This document shows, one piece after another, positions 33,021 to 41,785 of a DNA stretch of 64,000 bases. Source of the stretch: Nocardia huaxiensis (GTDB taxonomy: Bacteria > Actinomycetota > Actinomycetes > Mycobacteriales > Mycobacteriaceae); contig NZ_CP059399.1 in NCBI RefSeq assembly GCF_013744875.1, positions 1,302,001 through 1,366,000 of the forward strand. Reading direction: 5' to 3'. Numbering within the stretch: position 1 is the stretch's first letter; every line of letters begins with the position of its first letter. The translations under genes and the position numbers were made by a program. Under the pieces are notes generated by a model. That model was not told the DNA's origin and ran no database searches. It saw only the letters and a list, made by a program, of their open reading frames with translations.

Positions 33021-34511
33021 GTGAGCAAACCAGAGGACGAGGGTCGCGAACCATCCACTGCGACAGACCAGCCGGTGGCGGAACCCGCGAACGAGCCGCT
33101 CGAGCCGGAGGATGCCGAGCAGCGCGCCACCCGGCTCATGCACGAGATCGCCATCGCGCTGGCGCGTTCCGGCCCGCAAGACTGGCAGCAGCTGGACGCA
33201 TTGTTCGTGCTGACCACCGAGGTGGAGATCGCGCAGGTGTTCTTCTCCGACGCCGAGCAGCGCACCGAACGCGTTCAGCCGAGCACACAGGTGCTGGAAC
33301 TGCTTCGCGCGCAACGGAATGTGAGCGCAGAGCTGGGCGACGGCCCGTGGTGGCGCTTGCAGCTGTCGCTGGCGGTGAGCGGCGCGATCGAAGTCGACTA
33401 CGACTACGGCGACGAACCGTTCCCGGACGAGCAGCTCTTCCCGCCGGAGGTCTATCGCGCCGATCTCGCGGTGTACCCGCGCAATTCGCTGCCGGTGTGG
33501 CTGGCCGCCTACATCGGCCACGGCGACCGTCAGACTCGTACGCCACGGACCGCCGCCGTGCAGGCGCGCGCCGACCGCGCGGGCGCCATCCGAGCCACCG
33601 TGTCCGACAACGACTTCCCCGAGTTCCCGCTCATGTGGTCACGCTGGTCGGTGCTGGCCGCCGCGTTCGTGGCGGCCGGATCCCAGTGGGGGCCACGCAT
33701 TCTGCCCGCCCTCGGCTACTTCGAGGGCAGCAAGCGCAGCGGCTCGACCCTGTACGCGCTGCCCGGCGGCCGCGCCGTGCTGTCCGGCGGCGTCTGGAAC
33801 GCCCCGGAGCTGGATGCCGCATACAACACCGGATCCGCTCTGCCCCAGCTGTATTCGGGCGCGCCCGCCTGGGTCGCCGGCCCGGTCCTGAATCCGCGTG
33901 CGGCCAACGGCCTGCTCTCGTTCTGCTACTGGTGGGAGAACGGCCGCTGGTACCGCGCCGAGTCCCCGCCCGCCGACGATCTCGCGGCCGCCGTCCCCGG
34001 CATGTGGACCCGCGGCACCGTCACCGACGTGGTGTGCGGCCTGATCACCGCCGACCCCACCGCCGAGCAGCGCGCCGCGGTGCAGGCCCTGGTGGAGGCG
34101 GCCGAGGTCGGCGTGGTCACCCATGACACGGTGGCCGCCGCCTTCGGCGACCCGGACGTCTTCGATATCGACAGCGCCTTCTACCAGCTGACCATGGCCG
34201 GTCTCACCCTGTCCCTGCCGGATCCGATTCCCAGCGCGGAAGCCCTCGATCAGGTGCGCCGGTTCATTTCCGCGCAGGGCGCCGACACCTCCGGCTACCC
34301 GCTGGATCAGTTGCGCGCCGATCGCCTCGGCGTGGGCTGGATGATCTATGTCCCGACTCGGCCGGGCGAGGTCTCGATCGGCCGCGCGATCTTCTACGTC
34401 GCCGATGACGGTGTGCTGGAACAGTCTTCGTCCTCGGTGCCGCCATCGCAGTACATCCCCGAGTTCGAGCAGCGTTTCCGGACCCGGCACCGCAATCCCT
34501 CGCAGCGATAG
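33021..34511 (+). CDS. Candidate immunity protein for the giant toxin
   Basis: 496 residues, cytosolic, from a GTG start with GAGG just upstream. Residues about 30-165 (WQQLDALFVLTTEVEIAQVFF..., GPWWRLQLSLAVSGAIEVDY) resemble the YezG/DUF600 type of immunity protein, in which a Trp-rich sheet is followed by an acidic strand. Residues about 190-496 form a second domain rich in Trp, Tyr and Gly that I do not recognise. It is the first gene after the giant toxin, the usual place for an immunity gene, and it overlaps nothing downstream. The assignment rests on position plus partial resemblance; a substrate-specific chaperone is the main alternative. Confidence 0.5.
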   Translation: MSKPEDEGREPSTATDQPVAEPANEPLEPEDAEQRATRLMHEIAIALARSGPQDWQQLDALFVLTTEVEIAQVFFSDAEQRTERVQPSTQVLELLRAQRNVSAELGDGPWWRLQLSLAVSGAIEVDYDYGDEPFPDEQLFPPEVYRADLAVYPRNSLPVWLAAYIGHGDRQTRTPRTAAVQARADRAGAIRATVSDNDFPEFPLMWSRWSVLAAAFVAAGSQWGPRILPALGYFEGSKRSGSTLYALPGGRAVLSGGVWNAPELDAAYNTGSALPQLYSGAPAWVAGPVLNPRAANGLLSFCYWWENGRWYRAESPPADDLAAAVPGMWTRGTVTDVVCGLITADPTAEQRAAVQALVEAAEVGVVTHDTVAAAFGDPDVFDIDSAFYQLTMAGLTLSLPDPIPSAEALDQVRRFISAQGADTSGYPLDQLRADRLGVGWMIYVPTRPGEVSIGRAIFYVADDGVLEQSSSSVPPSQYIPEFEQRFRTRHRNPSQR

Positions 34512-34519
34512 CAGGAGTC

Positions 34520-36400
34520 ATGACCAGTCCATGGGGTGAGATCCGCCAGCAGTCGGCCCAGGGCAGCACCCTGGAGGTCGCGCCGTCGGCGGCGGAGCAA
34601 TCCGCCAATGCCGCAATGGATCTGCTGTTGAGCGTCAACATGGTCAACGGCTGGGTCACCTATGTCGCGGGCACCAGCGACTACACCGCGGAGATCTTCG
34701 GCGGCCTGCCATCCGGAAATCGCTTGGCGCGCAAGTTCTTCGATGCCGGCGGTGACCTGGGCACCATCCTCGGCCAGCACAAGAGCATCCTCTCCGATAT
34801 CGTCACGACCTTCCTCAATGCGGGCAAGCTGTACCGGCAGGGCGAGCAGACCACCGAGCAGGCCTTCGACCAGCTGAAGCGAGCCAATACCTCGGACCGC
34901 CGCGATATCGCTCATCACCCGCTGGTCGGCGAAACCCAGGCGCCGAGTTGGTCGACCACCGGGGGCTTGTACTCGCCGGTGACGAACAACAGCCCGTTCG
35001 CCCGCCGGACGAGCGGAATCCCGTACGCGCGGCCGACCAGCGGCCAGTACCCGGTCTCGACACCCGAACAGCCCTCCGACCTGGCCGCCGTGGCCAAGCG
35101 CAAGGAGGGTCTCGACACCCGTCCGGTCGACGCCGAGCCGCCCAGCTACCTCACCTACGAGGACTACTGGAAGCTGCGGAACCAGTTGAGCCGCACCGCG
35201 AGTCAGATCACCGACATGGGCGGCAGCTGGTCGTGGATGGCATCGAACCTGAAAACCGATTCGGGCACCTTCCACACCACCATCGAGAACAATCTGCGCG
35301 ACGGCATGTGGAATTCTCCCGCCTCCGCCAAGGCCAAGGCCGCGATCCAGGCGTACGCCGACAATATCGTGAACCTCTCCGAGGAGATGTCGATCCTGGG
35401 CCGGAATCTGAACGAGACCTCGGGTTCGATGCGGAGCCTGGCCAACGCGCTCCCCAACGTGTCGCCGTACATCGCGAGCCCGGAGGCGATCAAGGAGCAG
35501 TACCTGCCCGCGGCCCAATCCGCTTACAGCAGCCTCTATGTGCCGGGTATCGAGAATTCGAGTTCGGCCATCCCGAAGCTGCCGGACGCCATCAACCCGA
35601 CCACGGGTTCCGGCGACGGCACGGGCGGCACCACCGGCACCGGAGGGACCGGCGGCACGGGTGACACCGGAGGCGGCGGCGGCTCCGGCCGTCGCGGCGG
35701 CTCGGGCTACAACCCCGGCGACAACGGCGGTGGTGGCAATAACGATGGCGGTGGCAATAACGACGGTGGCGGGAACAACGACGGCGGTGGCGGCAACAAC
35801 GACGGCGGTGGGAACAACGACGGCGGTGGAAACAACGACGGCGGCGGGAACAACGACGGCGGTGGCAACAACGACGGCGGTGGCAACAACGACGGTGGGG
35901 GGAACAACGACGGCGGCGGCAACGACAACGGTGGAAATGACAACGGCGGCAACGATGGTGGCGGCACCGACAACGGTGGCACCGACACCGGCGGCACCGA
36001 CACCGGCGTGACCCCGCCCGTCACCACCACCCCGGCCGGCACCAACCCCGCGGGTACCAACCCCGCCGGCACCAATCCACTGAAGAACCTGCTCAAAGGC
36101 GGCGGCGGTGGCGGTGCGGGAGGCGGAGGCGGCGCACCCCGCGCCACGGCCCCCACCGACGCCAAGCTTTTCCCTCGAGCCTCCGCACCCACCCCGGTCG
36201 CGGCCTCGGCCGTCGGCCGCGCCGGTCTCGCGAATTCCGGTATGCCGTACGGCCCGGGTGGCGGCGGTGGCGGTGCGGGCGCCGGGCAGAAGCAGGGCGA
36301 AAAGGACCACAAACGCGCCGACTACCTGGACAGCACCGAGAACCTGGACGAGGCGCTCGGCACCCCGCCCGTCGTGGCCCGACCGGTGGTGGAGCAGTGA
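34520..36400 (+). CDS. EspB-like fused PE-PPE-like ESX substrate with GGGNND repeats
   Basis: 626 residues; AGGAG lies a few bases before the ATG. Residues 1-115 form a PE-like helical hairpin ending in Y105-RQG-E109, a YxxxE export signal. Residues about 210-320 form a PPE-like helical domain with W264 in a turn. The tail is a Gly-Asn-Asp repeat (about 402-477), a Thr/Pro/Gly linker, and a short C-terminus ending in an acidic helix. The layout matches the protein at 3109-5100 with a different tail repeat. It too is followed by a 4-bp overlapping espG. The most probable role is an exported extracellular or cell-surface protein of this ESX system. Confidence 0.7.
   Translation: MTSPWGEIRQQSAQGSTLEVAPSAAEQSANAAMDLLLSVNMVNGWVTYVAGTSDYTAEIFGGLPSGNRLARKFFDAGGDLGTILGQHKSILSDIVTTFLNAGKLYRQGEQTTEQAFDQLKRANTSDRRDIAHHPLVGETQAPSWSTTGGLYSPVTNNSPFARRTSGIPYARPTSGQYPVSTPEQPSDLAAVAKRKEGLDTRPVDAEPPSYLTYEDYWKLRNQLSRTASQITDMGGSWSWMASNLKTDSGTFHTTIENNLRDGMWNSPASAKAKAAIQAYADNIVNLSEEMSILGRNLNETSGSMRSLANALPNVSPYIASPEAIKEQYLPAAQSAYSSLYVPGIENSSSAIPKLPDAINPTTGSGDGTGGTTGTGGTGGTGDTGGGGGSGRRGGSGYNPGDNGGGGNNDGGGNNDGGGNNDGGGGNNDGGGNNDGGGNNDGGGNNDGGGNNDGGGNNDGGGNNDGGGNDNGGNDNGGNDGGGTDNGGTDTGGTDTGVTPPVTTTPAGTNPAGTNPAGTNPLKNLLKGGGGGGAGGGGGAPRATAPTDAKLFPRASAPTPVAASAVGRAGLANSGMPYGPGGGGGGAGAGQKQGEKDHKRADYLDSTENLDEALGTPPVVARPVVEQ
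35724..35951 (+). repeat. Tandem GGGNND-coding repeat
   Basis: Roughly twelve 18-base units encode GGGNND, with synonymous variation (GGC/GGT/GGG, AAC/AAT, GAC/GAT) and irregular unit ends. It forms the low-complexity tail of the second EspB-like protein and is expected to vary in length between strains. Confidence 0.92.
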
Positions 36401-37200
36401 CCCTGACCCCCATCCGATACAGCTGGCGTCTCACCGATCTCGAGTTCATGGTGCTGTGGGAGGACGCCCGGCGGGAGGAGTATCCGCCCGCCCCCTTCGT
36501 GTTCACCACGAAGATCCCCACCATCCGAGAGTTCGCGCGGGCCAAGGAGATAACCCGCCGGAACCTGCGCGACCGCTACGACGGCGAGCTGTATCCGCTG
36601 ATGGAAACCATTGCGCACCCGGATATTCGGGTGGTGGTGGACGCCTGGGATCCGGCCGACCTGGACCGCCCCGCCGGTCTGGTCCGCCTGCTGGCCGTCC
36701 GCCGCGGCGACCTGGGCTGTCTGGTGACCGAACTGCCCGGCGAATCCCACTGGTACAGCGGCGGTTTCATCATCACCGAGTGCACCGCCCTCGAACTGGC
36801 CGACGTGGTCGCCGAGGCCATGCCGGAGCTCCCGGCGGGCCGGCTGCCCCAGCTGGTCCTGGCCACACCGGCCGACGAGGAGAACCTCGACTACAGCTAC
36901 GAGCGCTCCGCGGTCCGGGATTCGTTCGCCGAATCCGCCGCCGAACGCGCGGCGGCCTTCCTGCGCATGCCCGCCGAGCGCACCGGCTCGATCACCATCC
37001 AGCAGGGCCATTCGCTGTTCGGCCCGCGCGGCATCACCAGCCACCGCCTCACCTGGCGGGATCTGATCGACGACGGCCGCTACGTGATCGACGACCAGAC
37101 CCCGCCGGTCGCCATGCCGGTGGATCGAAAACGCCTGCGGCTCTTGCTGAACAACCGCATCGCCGCCGTGGTGGCGGCCATCCGCGACGAGCGCGCCTGA
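36397..37200 (+). CDS. espG: EspG family ESX secretion chaperone (second copy)
   Basis: 267 residues from a GTG that overlaps the upstream stop (GTGA). The N-terminal YSWRLTDLEFMVLWED matches the family signature, and FGPRGITSHRLTWRDLIDDG near the C-terminus is shared with the first copy ([20 protein letters not shown]). The two are clearly paralogues. Coupling to the EspB-like gene implies a dedicated client. Confidence 0.85.
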   Translation: MTLTPIRYSWRLTDLEFMVLWEDARREEYPPAPFVFTTKIPTIREFARAKEITRRNLRDRYDGELYPLMETIAHPDIRVVVDAWDPADLDRPAGLVRLLAVRRGDLGCLVTELPGESHWYSGGFIITECTALELADVVAEAMPELPAGRLPQLVLATPADEENLDYSYERSAVRDSFAESAAERAAAFLRMPAERTGSITIQQGHSLFGPRGITSHRLTWRDLIDDGRYVIDDQTPPVAMPVDRKRLRLLLNNRIAAVVAAIRDERA

Positions 37201-37226
37201 CGGCGATCCGCATCGAAAGGACATCG

Positions 37227-37568
37227 ATGACCGACCCGCACCCGGCCCCGGCCGAGTGGACGGCCGTATCCCGCACCGGATCGATCGCGGTGCGCACCAC
37301 GGAGCAGGGCCTGCCCCTGGGCATCACGATCGAAGCCGCGGAGTTGCGCCGCGATCCGGCCCAGCTGGCCGCGGAACTGCTGCGCCTGTGCCGCACCGCC
37401 GCCAATCGCGCCGGTGTGGCGCGGCGAGCCGCGTTGCTGGAGGCCGGGATTCCGGAGTCCATGCTCGCCCTGACCGGCCTCCCGACCGCGGAAGCTGCTG
37501 CGGCACAGGAGATCAGCGACGAGGGCGAGTACGAGACGGAGCCGCAGTCCTGGCTCCGTCAGGTGTGA
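37227..37568 (+). CDS. Small YbaB-like ESX-associated protein
   Basis: 113 residues; GAAAGG precedes the ATG. Strands TGSIAVRTTEQGLPLGITI followed by a helix with DPAQLAAELLRLCRTAANRAG resemble the sheet and second helix of YbaB-type proteins, without the usual long first helix. The C-terminus is acidic. It sits between espG and a second YbaB-like gene, as EspL-type genes do next to espB in mycobacteria. Function unknown. Confidence 0.6.
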   Translation: MTDPHPAPAEWTAVSRTGSIAVRTTEQGLPLGITIEAAELRRDPAQLAAELLRLCRTAANRAGVARRAALLEAGIPESMLALTGLPTAEAAAAQEISDEGEYETEPQSWLRQV

Positions 37569-37582
37569 GAAGGGGAGCGCTC

Positions 37583-37921
37583 GTGTACGAGACCATGGAC
37601 GAGCTGGAGGCGGCCGTACGCCGCCGCCTCTACCGCATGCGTGATCTGGCCGACGATCTGAAGGCGGTCCGCGCCACCGAAACCGATCCGGACGGCATCG
37701 TCACCGCCGAGGTGGACGGCACCGGCGCCCTCATCGATCTGACCCTGTCCCAAGAGGTTTCACGCCTCACCCCGCACGAGTTCGAGGACGTGGTGGTGCG
37801 CACCGCGGCCGCCGCGGCCTATGCCGCCTTCGCGCGCCGCGCCGAACTGGTGGTGGCATTCAACTCGGAAGTCGCCGATTGGTCACCAACCGTTCACGGC
37901 GCCGGTCCAAAGTTTCCGTAA
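37583..37921 (+). CDS. YbaB/EbfC family (EspL-like) protein
   Basis: 112 residues from a GTG with AGGGGAG upstream. A first helix (MDELEAAVRRRLYRMRDLADDL) is followed by the sheet GIVTAEVDGTGALIDLTL and a second helix (HEFEDVVVRTAAAAAYAAFA), the complete YbaB fold. It is the second YbaB-like gene of full fold in the window (the other is 6694-7206). A role in stabilising exported partners, as for EspL, is more likely than nucleoid binding, but this is inference. Confidence 0.75.
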   Translation: MYETMDELEAAVRRRLYRMRDLADDLKAVRATETDPDGIVTAEVDGTGALIDLTLSQEVSRLTPHEFEDVVVRTAAAAAYAAFARRAELVVAFNSEVADWSPTVHGAGPKFP

Positions 37922-37997
37922 TCCACCTTACGAGCCATGCGATCCGGGTAATACCGTTCGGACGGTTCATATTTCGCGGCACCAGGCGAGGATTTCG

Positions 37998-38318
37998 ATG
38001 AGTCACTTCGCAGCAGCACCCGAGGCGATCCGGGCGTACGGTCTCGCCGCGTCCGCGCAGGCGGCAGCCGTCGCCGCGGCGGGAGCCATCGACCAGACGG
38101 CCACCGTCGCCGCGGCCACCCCGGTGTTCGGCCTCATCGGCCAGGACTTCCTCGCCGCCTTCGCCATTGCCCAGGCCAACCACATGAGTTCAGTCCTGGA
38201 ACTGGCGGGCGTCTACGAGGGCACCGCGCTCACCGCGCACGAGGCCGCCGCCGCCTACGTCGCCACCGAGGTGGAGTCCGGCGGCGAATTCCTCGCCACG
38301 GTGGCATCTTTGGCATGA
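37998..38318 (+). CDS. EspC-like / type VII secretion target protein
   Basis: 106 residues, Ala-rich helical hairpin. It begins MSHFAAAPEAIRAYGLAAS and ends with an export signal Y87-VAT-E91 close to the C-terminus. This fits the EspC-like (T7SS target) family of about 100-residue substrates. It overlaps the following EspA-like gene by 4 bp, as espC and espA family genes often occur side by side, so the two probably form a PE/PPE-like heterodimer. A 76-base gap before it holds a small palindrome ACCGT/ACGGT at 37953-37966. Confidence 0.7.
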   Translation: MSHFAAAPEAIRAYGLAASAQAAAVAAAGAIDQTATVAAATPVFGLIGQDFLAAFAIAQANHMSSVLELAGVYEGTALTAHEAAAAYVATEVESGGEFLATVASLA

Positions 38319-39559
38319 GCGACGGCCTCGATCCCGCCATCGGGGAGCTATTGCGCGGCAGCGCGCTGGCCCCGCACATCGACCGTCCGGTCGACGAGAT
38401 CCTCACGGATCTGGGGCTTCCCACGCTGCCGCAGCTCCCCGCCCTGCCGCCGCTGCCGGATATGCCCGCCCTGCCGGTGATCGACCTGACGGCGCTGACC
38501 CGCCCGCTCACCGATCTGGCGAGCAGTTTCGGCACCGGAACCTTCGACATCTCCGCGACGGGCATCGACCCGACGAAGGTGCTCTCCGATGTCACCTCCG
38601 CCCTGTCCACCGCACTGGAGACCGGTTCGTCCGCGCTGTCGGCGCTCATGTCGCTGTGGCAGGGCATGGGTGCGACCGGCGCGGCCACCAAATCGGGTCA
38701 GGCCGGCACCGACAGCGCCGAACTGTCCACCCAGGCCGTGCAGGAGAAGGCGGTGCTGACCGGCGGAGCCACCACGGTGGCCGTCGGCGGGGCCGAAATG
38801 ACCGCTGTCATAGCGAAATACGTCGCCATGGTGACGGCCTCCGCGCCCTTCCTGGCGACGCCCGCCGGTCAGATCTTCCTGGCCACCGCGACCGCCGAAT
38901 CGGTGACCGAGGGTCTGGCCGTCGTCGGCAAGACCCGTGCCGAGATGACCGTGCACACCGCGAATATGACCGCGGCCGGGCAGAAGGTCGACGTCACCGA
39001 AGCTCCTACTGGCGTGGACAGTTCCTCGCAGCTGCAATCGGTGCTGTCCGCCATCACGAGCCTGATGAGCAAGGCGTCCGACGGGTTGTCCGATATCAGC
39101 GACGATCTGAAGAACTCCACCACCGACACCACCACGACCACCTCCCTGACGGACGTGGCCGAGACCGTTCCCGCCGACACCACCACAATCGGTGGCGGCG
39201 GTGGCAGCGGTGTGCCGGTCACGGGTGGATCCCCGATCTCCAGCCCGCTGCGCGAATACTCCGCGCCCCGCACGGTCGGCGGCACCGTCACCGCTAGCGG
39301 AACCGGCGGCGGCGCAGTCGATTCCGGTTCGGCCCTGCGTGCCGCCTCCGCCGCACAGCCCGGCACCAGCGCCATGCCCATGGGCGGCGCGGCCGGAGCC
39401 TCGCGCACCGCGGGCGACGCCGGGCACAACCCCGCGCACCTGCTCTCCCTGCAACACGGCGAGGAGATGGTCGGCGAAGTGGAAGCAGCCTCCCTCCCGG
39501 TGGTCGGCGCGCTCGAACGCGGCGCGCAACCACTGCCCGACAAGGAACTCACCCTCTAG
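38315..39559 (+). CDS. EspA/EspE-like ESX substrate
   Basis: 414 residues with an ATGA start. A proline-rich segment at about 29-55 is followed by Ala/Ser/Thr-rich helices with WQGMGATGAA at about residue 113, then a helical region (AEMTAVIAKYVAMV, TAESVTEGLAVVGKTRAEM) that suits pairing with the EspC-like partner, and a Gly/Ser/Thr-rich C-terminus. No signal peptide. The pairing and composition suggest an EspA/EspE-type partner substrate; sequence similarity is weak, so the family assignment is tentative. Confidence 0.55.
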   Translation: MSDGLDPAIGELLRGSALAPHIDRPVDEILTDLGLPTLPQLPALPPLPDMPALPVIDLTALTRPLTDLASSFGTGTFDISATGIDPTKVLSDVTSALSTALETGSSALSALMSLWQGMGATGAATKSGQAGTDSAELSTQAVQEKAVLTGGATTVAVGGAEMTAVIAKYVAMVTASAPFLATPAGQIFLATATAESVTEGLAVVGKTRAEMTVHTANMTAAGQKVDVTEAPTGVDSSSQLQSVLSAITSLMSKASDGLSDISDDLKNSTTDTTTTTSLTDVAETVPADTTTIGGGGGSGVPVTGGSPISSPLREYSAPRTVGGTVTASGTGGGAVDSGSALRAASAAQPGTSAMPMGGAAGASRTAGDAGHNPAHLLSLQHGEEMVGEVEAASLPVVGALERGAQPLPDKELTL

Positions 39560-39568
39560 GAGATTGCC

Positions 39569-39910
39569 ATGACCAGTGGTGACACGACTTTCGCCGGTGT
39601 GCAGTTCGATTCCAAGGCGGCCACCGACGCCGCCGTCGCACTGGACGTGCTGGCCGACCGGCTGCTCGCCGAACTGCGCAGCGGCGAGCCGGCGCTGACC
39701 GTCGCGCCCGCGGGCCTCGACGAGGTGTCGGTGCGCGCCGCGCAGACCATGACCGATGTCGCGCGGGACTTCCTCGCCGGGGCCGGTGACGCCGTCTTCG
39801 AGATGCGCAAACTCGCTGCCGCACTGCGCAATCACGTGGTGCGGGTGGCCGCTGACGAGGAGGAGTCGGCGGGCGCCTTCGACGCGGTCACCGCGAGCGT
39901 GGCCGTCTAG
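39569..39910 (+). CDS. PE-like protein lacking the export-signal Tyr
   Basis: 113 residues, the length of a PE domain; TAGGAG upstream. The second helix and tail (TMTDVARDFLAGAGDAVFEM..., RNHVVRVAADEEESAGAF) align by eye with PE/EsxG-type proteins, whose tail reads YVAAD. Here the equivalent reads R92-VAA-D96, and the protein has no tyrosine at all. It is followed 24 bases later by a PPE-like gene and is presumably its PE partner. Confidence 0.65.
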   Translation: MTSGDTTFAGVQFDSKAATDAAVALDVLADRLLAELRSGEPALTVAPAGLDEVSVRAAQTMTDVARDFLAGAGDAVFEMRKLAAALRNHVVRVAADEEESAGAFDAVTASVAV

Positions 39911-39934
39911 CGGGCGTTCGGACGGGAGTCGCCG

Positions 39935-40903
39935 ATGATCGAACCACCGGAGCCGGGCTTCACCGGGGTGCTCTGGGACGGCCGCGAACCCGAGCGGCTG
40001 GCGCGCGAACTCACCACCGGGCCCGGGGCGCTGCCCATGGCCGAGGCCGGAATCGCTTGGGCGCGACTGGCGGCCGGGCTGGGTGCGGCGGTCCTCGAAT
40101 ACGAGGCGGTCATGAACGGGCTGCGGGCGGGCTGGCAGTCCACCGCCAGCCAGGACATGATCGAACGGGTCTCCACCCTGCGCACCTGGCTCGGGGAAGC
40201 CGCCGCGGCGGCGACGGCCAATGCGGTGCGCGCCGAAACCCAGGCCGCCACCTATGAATTGGCGCGCCTGGCCATGCCGAACACCGCCCAGCTGGAGGCC
40301 ATCGAGCAGGTGCGGCAGCTGCTGGGCCAGATCGGTGCGGCCCTGGGCGCACCGGTCAAGGCGATCGCGGCGGGCAATGACGACGCCGCCGACGCGGCCA
40401 AGGCCGCCGCGTCGCGTGTCATGCGCGAGTACGAAACCGCCACGGAGCCTTTGTCGAAGGCGTGGGAGCAGGAGCGTCCCCCGGTGGTGGCCGCCGAGGC
40501 CGCGCTGGCGGCCGAGCAGGCCGGAACGCCCGGCGAACCGGCGAACCCGTTGTCGGGCAACCCGATGGGGGGCCTGCCGTACGGCGGTTTCCGTATGCCC
40601 ACGGTGACTCAGGTCAAGGTTCCGTTGCGCGCGCCCACCCTCATAACGACCCCGGTGTCCGCCAATATAGTGGAAACCGTTGCATCCCATCCGGTAACGA
40701 CGGCTCCGGCGAACAGCACCCTGCCTTATGCCCCGATGTCCTCCGGCGCGGCTGCCCAGGAAGAGGAGCACGAGGTGCGCAGCGGTCTCGCCGTCGGCGA
40801 GGGCTTCGAATCCGAGATCGGAATCGTCTCCGCCCCAGCTGTTCTCGGAGCCCCGGAACCCGCACCCGTCCGCCCCGAGGCGGTAGGCGGTGGGCAGTCG
40901 TGA
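39935..40903 (+). CDS. PPE-like family protein
   Basis: 322 residues. The N-terminus MIEPPEPGFTGVLWDGREPE is a PPE-type opening (PPE followed by PEP), then GALPMAEAGIAWARLAAGL and W67 in the AGWQS turn match the PPE helical fold. Residues beyond about 190 are Pro/Thr/Ala-rich without repeats. It probably pairs with the upstream PE-like protein and binds the third EspG, whose GTG start overlaps its stop by 4 bp. Confidence 0.75.
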   Translation: MIEPPEPGFTGVLWDGREPERLARELTTGPGALPMAEAGIAWARLAAGLGAAVLEYEAVMNGLRAGWQSTASQDMIERVSTLRTWLGEAAAAATANAVRAETQAATYELARLAMPNTAQLEAIEQVRQLLGQIGAALGAPVKAIAAGNDDAADAAKAAASRVMREYETATEPLSKAWEQERPPVVAAEAALAAEQAGTPGEPANPLSGNPMGGLPYGGFRMPTVTQVKVPLRAPTLITTPVSANIVETVASHPVTTAPANSTLPYAPMSSGAAAQEEEHEVRSGLAVGEGFESEIGIVSAPAVLGAPEPAPVRPEAVGGGQS

Positions 40904-41688
40904 CCACGCTGACCAATGACGGCCTGCTCGCGGTGGCCGAATGCCTGCGGGTGCAGACCTTCCCGACCGTGCTCGCGGTCGCACCGCAACAGGATTCGTT
41001 CGAGGAATGGACTCTGGCGCAGCGGCGGGCGGTGCGCGACCTGCGCGCCGCCGGCCTGCTGGACGGCTACGGTGAGGTCGACCCCGAACTGGCGACCGCC
41101 CTGCTGGTGCTGGCGCAACCCGATCGCGAGGTCGTCGCCCGCGTGTACACCGGTGCGCCGCAACCGATCCGGCTCTGCCTGGCGCGCCGGGCCGGGGATC
41201 ACGTGCTGGCGGTGCGCGACGGCGACAGCTTCGACATCCGGACGGTCTGGGAGGACGGCGCCGGTTCGGCCCTGCTCGCCCCGCTGCTGCGTGCGCTGGG
41301 CTCCTGCCCGCCCGCCGACGTCGCCGGATTCAGCGCTCCCGCAGCCGAACTCGCCGAGCGCCTGGACGCCGCGCACAGTTCCATCGACTTCGCCGACGCC
41401 GTGTACGCCCTCGGCGTCCCCGAAAGAGACGCCACCGCATACGGTTTGGCGTTCGCCACCACCCGCGCCTATGCCGAAATCGTGGCGCAAGCCCACGAGG
41501 ACGGCAGCACCATCCGGCCCCCCGGCGCTGTCGCCGTGTACGACACCGAACGCGGTCGCCTGGTGGCCGCGCCCGGTTACGCGCCGGATCAGCAGGTCTG
41601 GTCCACCCTCACACCGGGCAGCGATCACCGTCTCGCGCAAGCGATCTCGGGCCTGATCGACATGCTGCCCGGGGAAAGGTGGCGGTAA
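40900..41688 (+). CDS. espG: EspG family ESX secretion chaperone (third copy)
   Basis: 262 residues. It lacks the LTDLEF opening of the other two copies and instead begins like the EspG3-type proteins (LTNDGLLAVAECLRVQTFPTVLAV). Coupled to the PPE-like gene by GTGA overlap and followed by the Esx pair, which recalls the PE-PPE-esx-espG order of mycobacterial ESX-3. It is the canonical EspG of this locus; the two others are more divergent specialists. Confidence 0.8.
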   Translation: MTTLTNDGLLAVAECLRVQTFPTVLAVAPQQDSFEEWTLAQRRAVRDLRAAGLLDGYGEVDPELATALLVLAQPDREVVARVYTGAPQPIRLCLARRAGDHVLAVRDGDSFDIRTVWEDGAGSALLAPLLRALGSCPPADVAGFSAPAAELAERLDAAHSSIDFADAVYALGVPERDATAYGLAFATTRAYAEIVAQAHEDGSTIRPPGAVAVYDTERGRLVAAPGYAPDQQVWSTLTPGSDHRLAQAISGLIDMLPGERWR

Positions 41689-41785
41689 CCCAGAGCTGGA
41701 GGGCCGAGCGCCCGCTTCATCTCCCGATGATGCCGCCATGGCATCGCACTTCGGGGTTTCACCCACGAAACGAAAGGATTCGACG

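Noticed and set aside
37953..37966. A palindrome ACCGT/ACGGT before the EspC-like gene
   Set aside because: Only 5-base arms; too short to claim as an operator on its own.
41729..41745. A GATGCC/GGCATC inverted repeat between the third espG and the Esx pair
   Set aside because: Six-base arms and no run of U; it could be a weak attenuator but there is not enough to call it.
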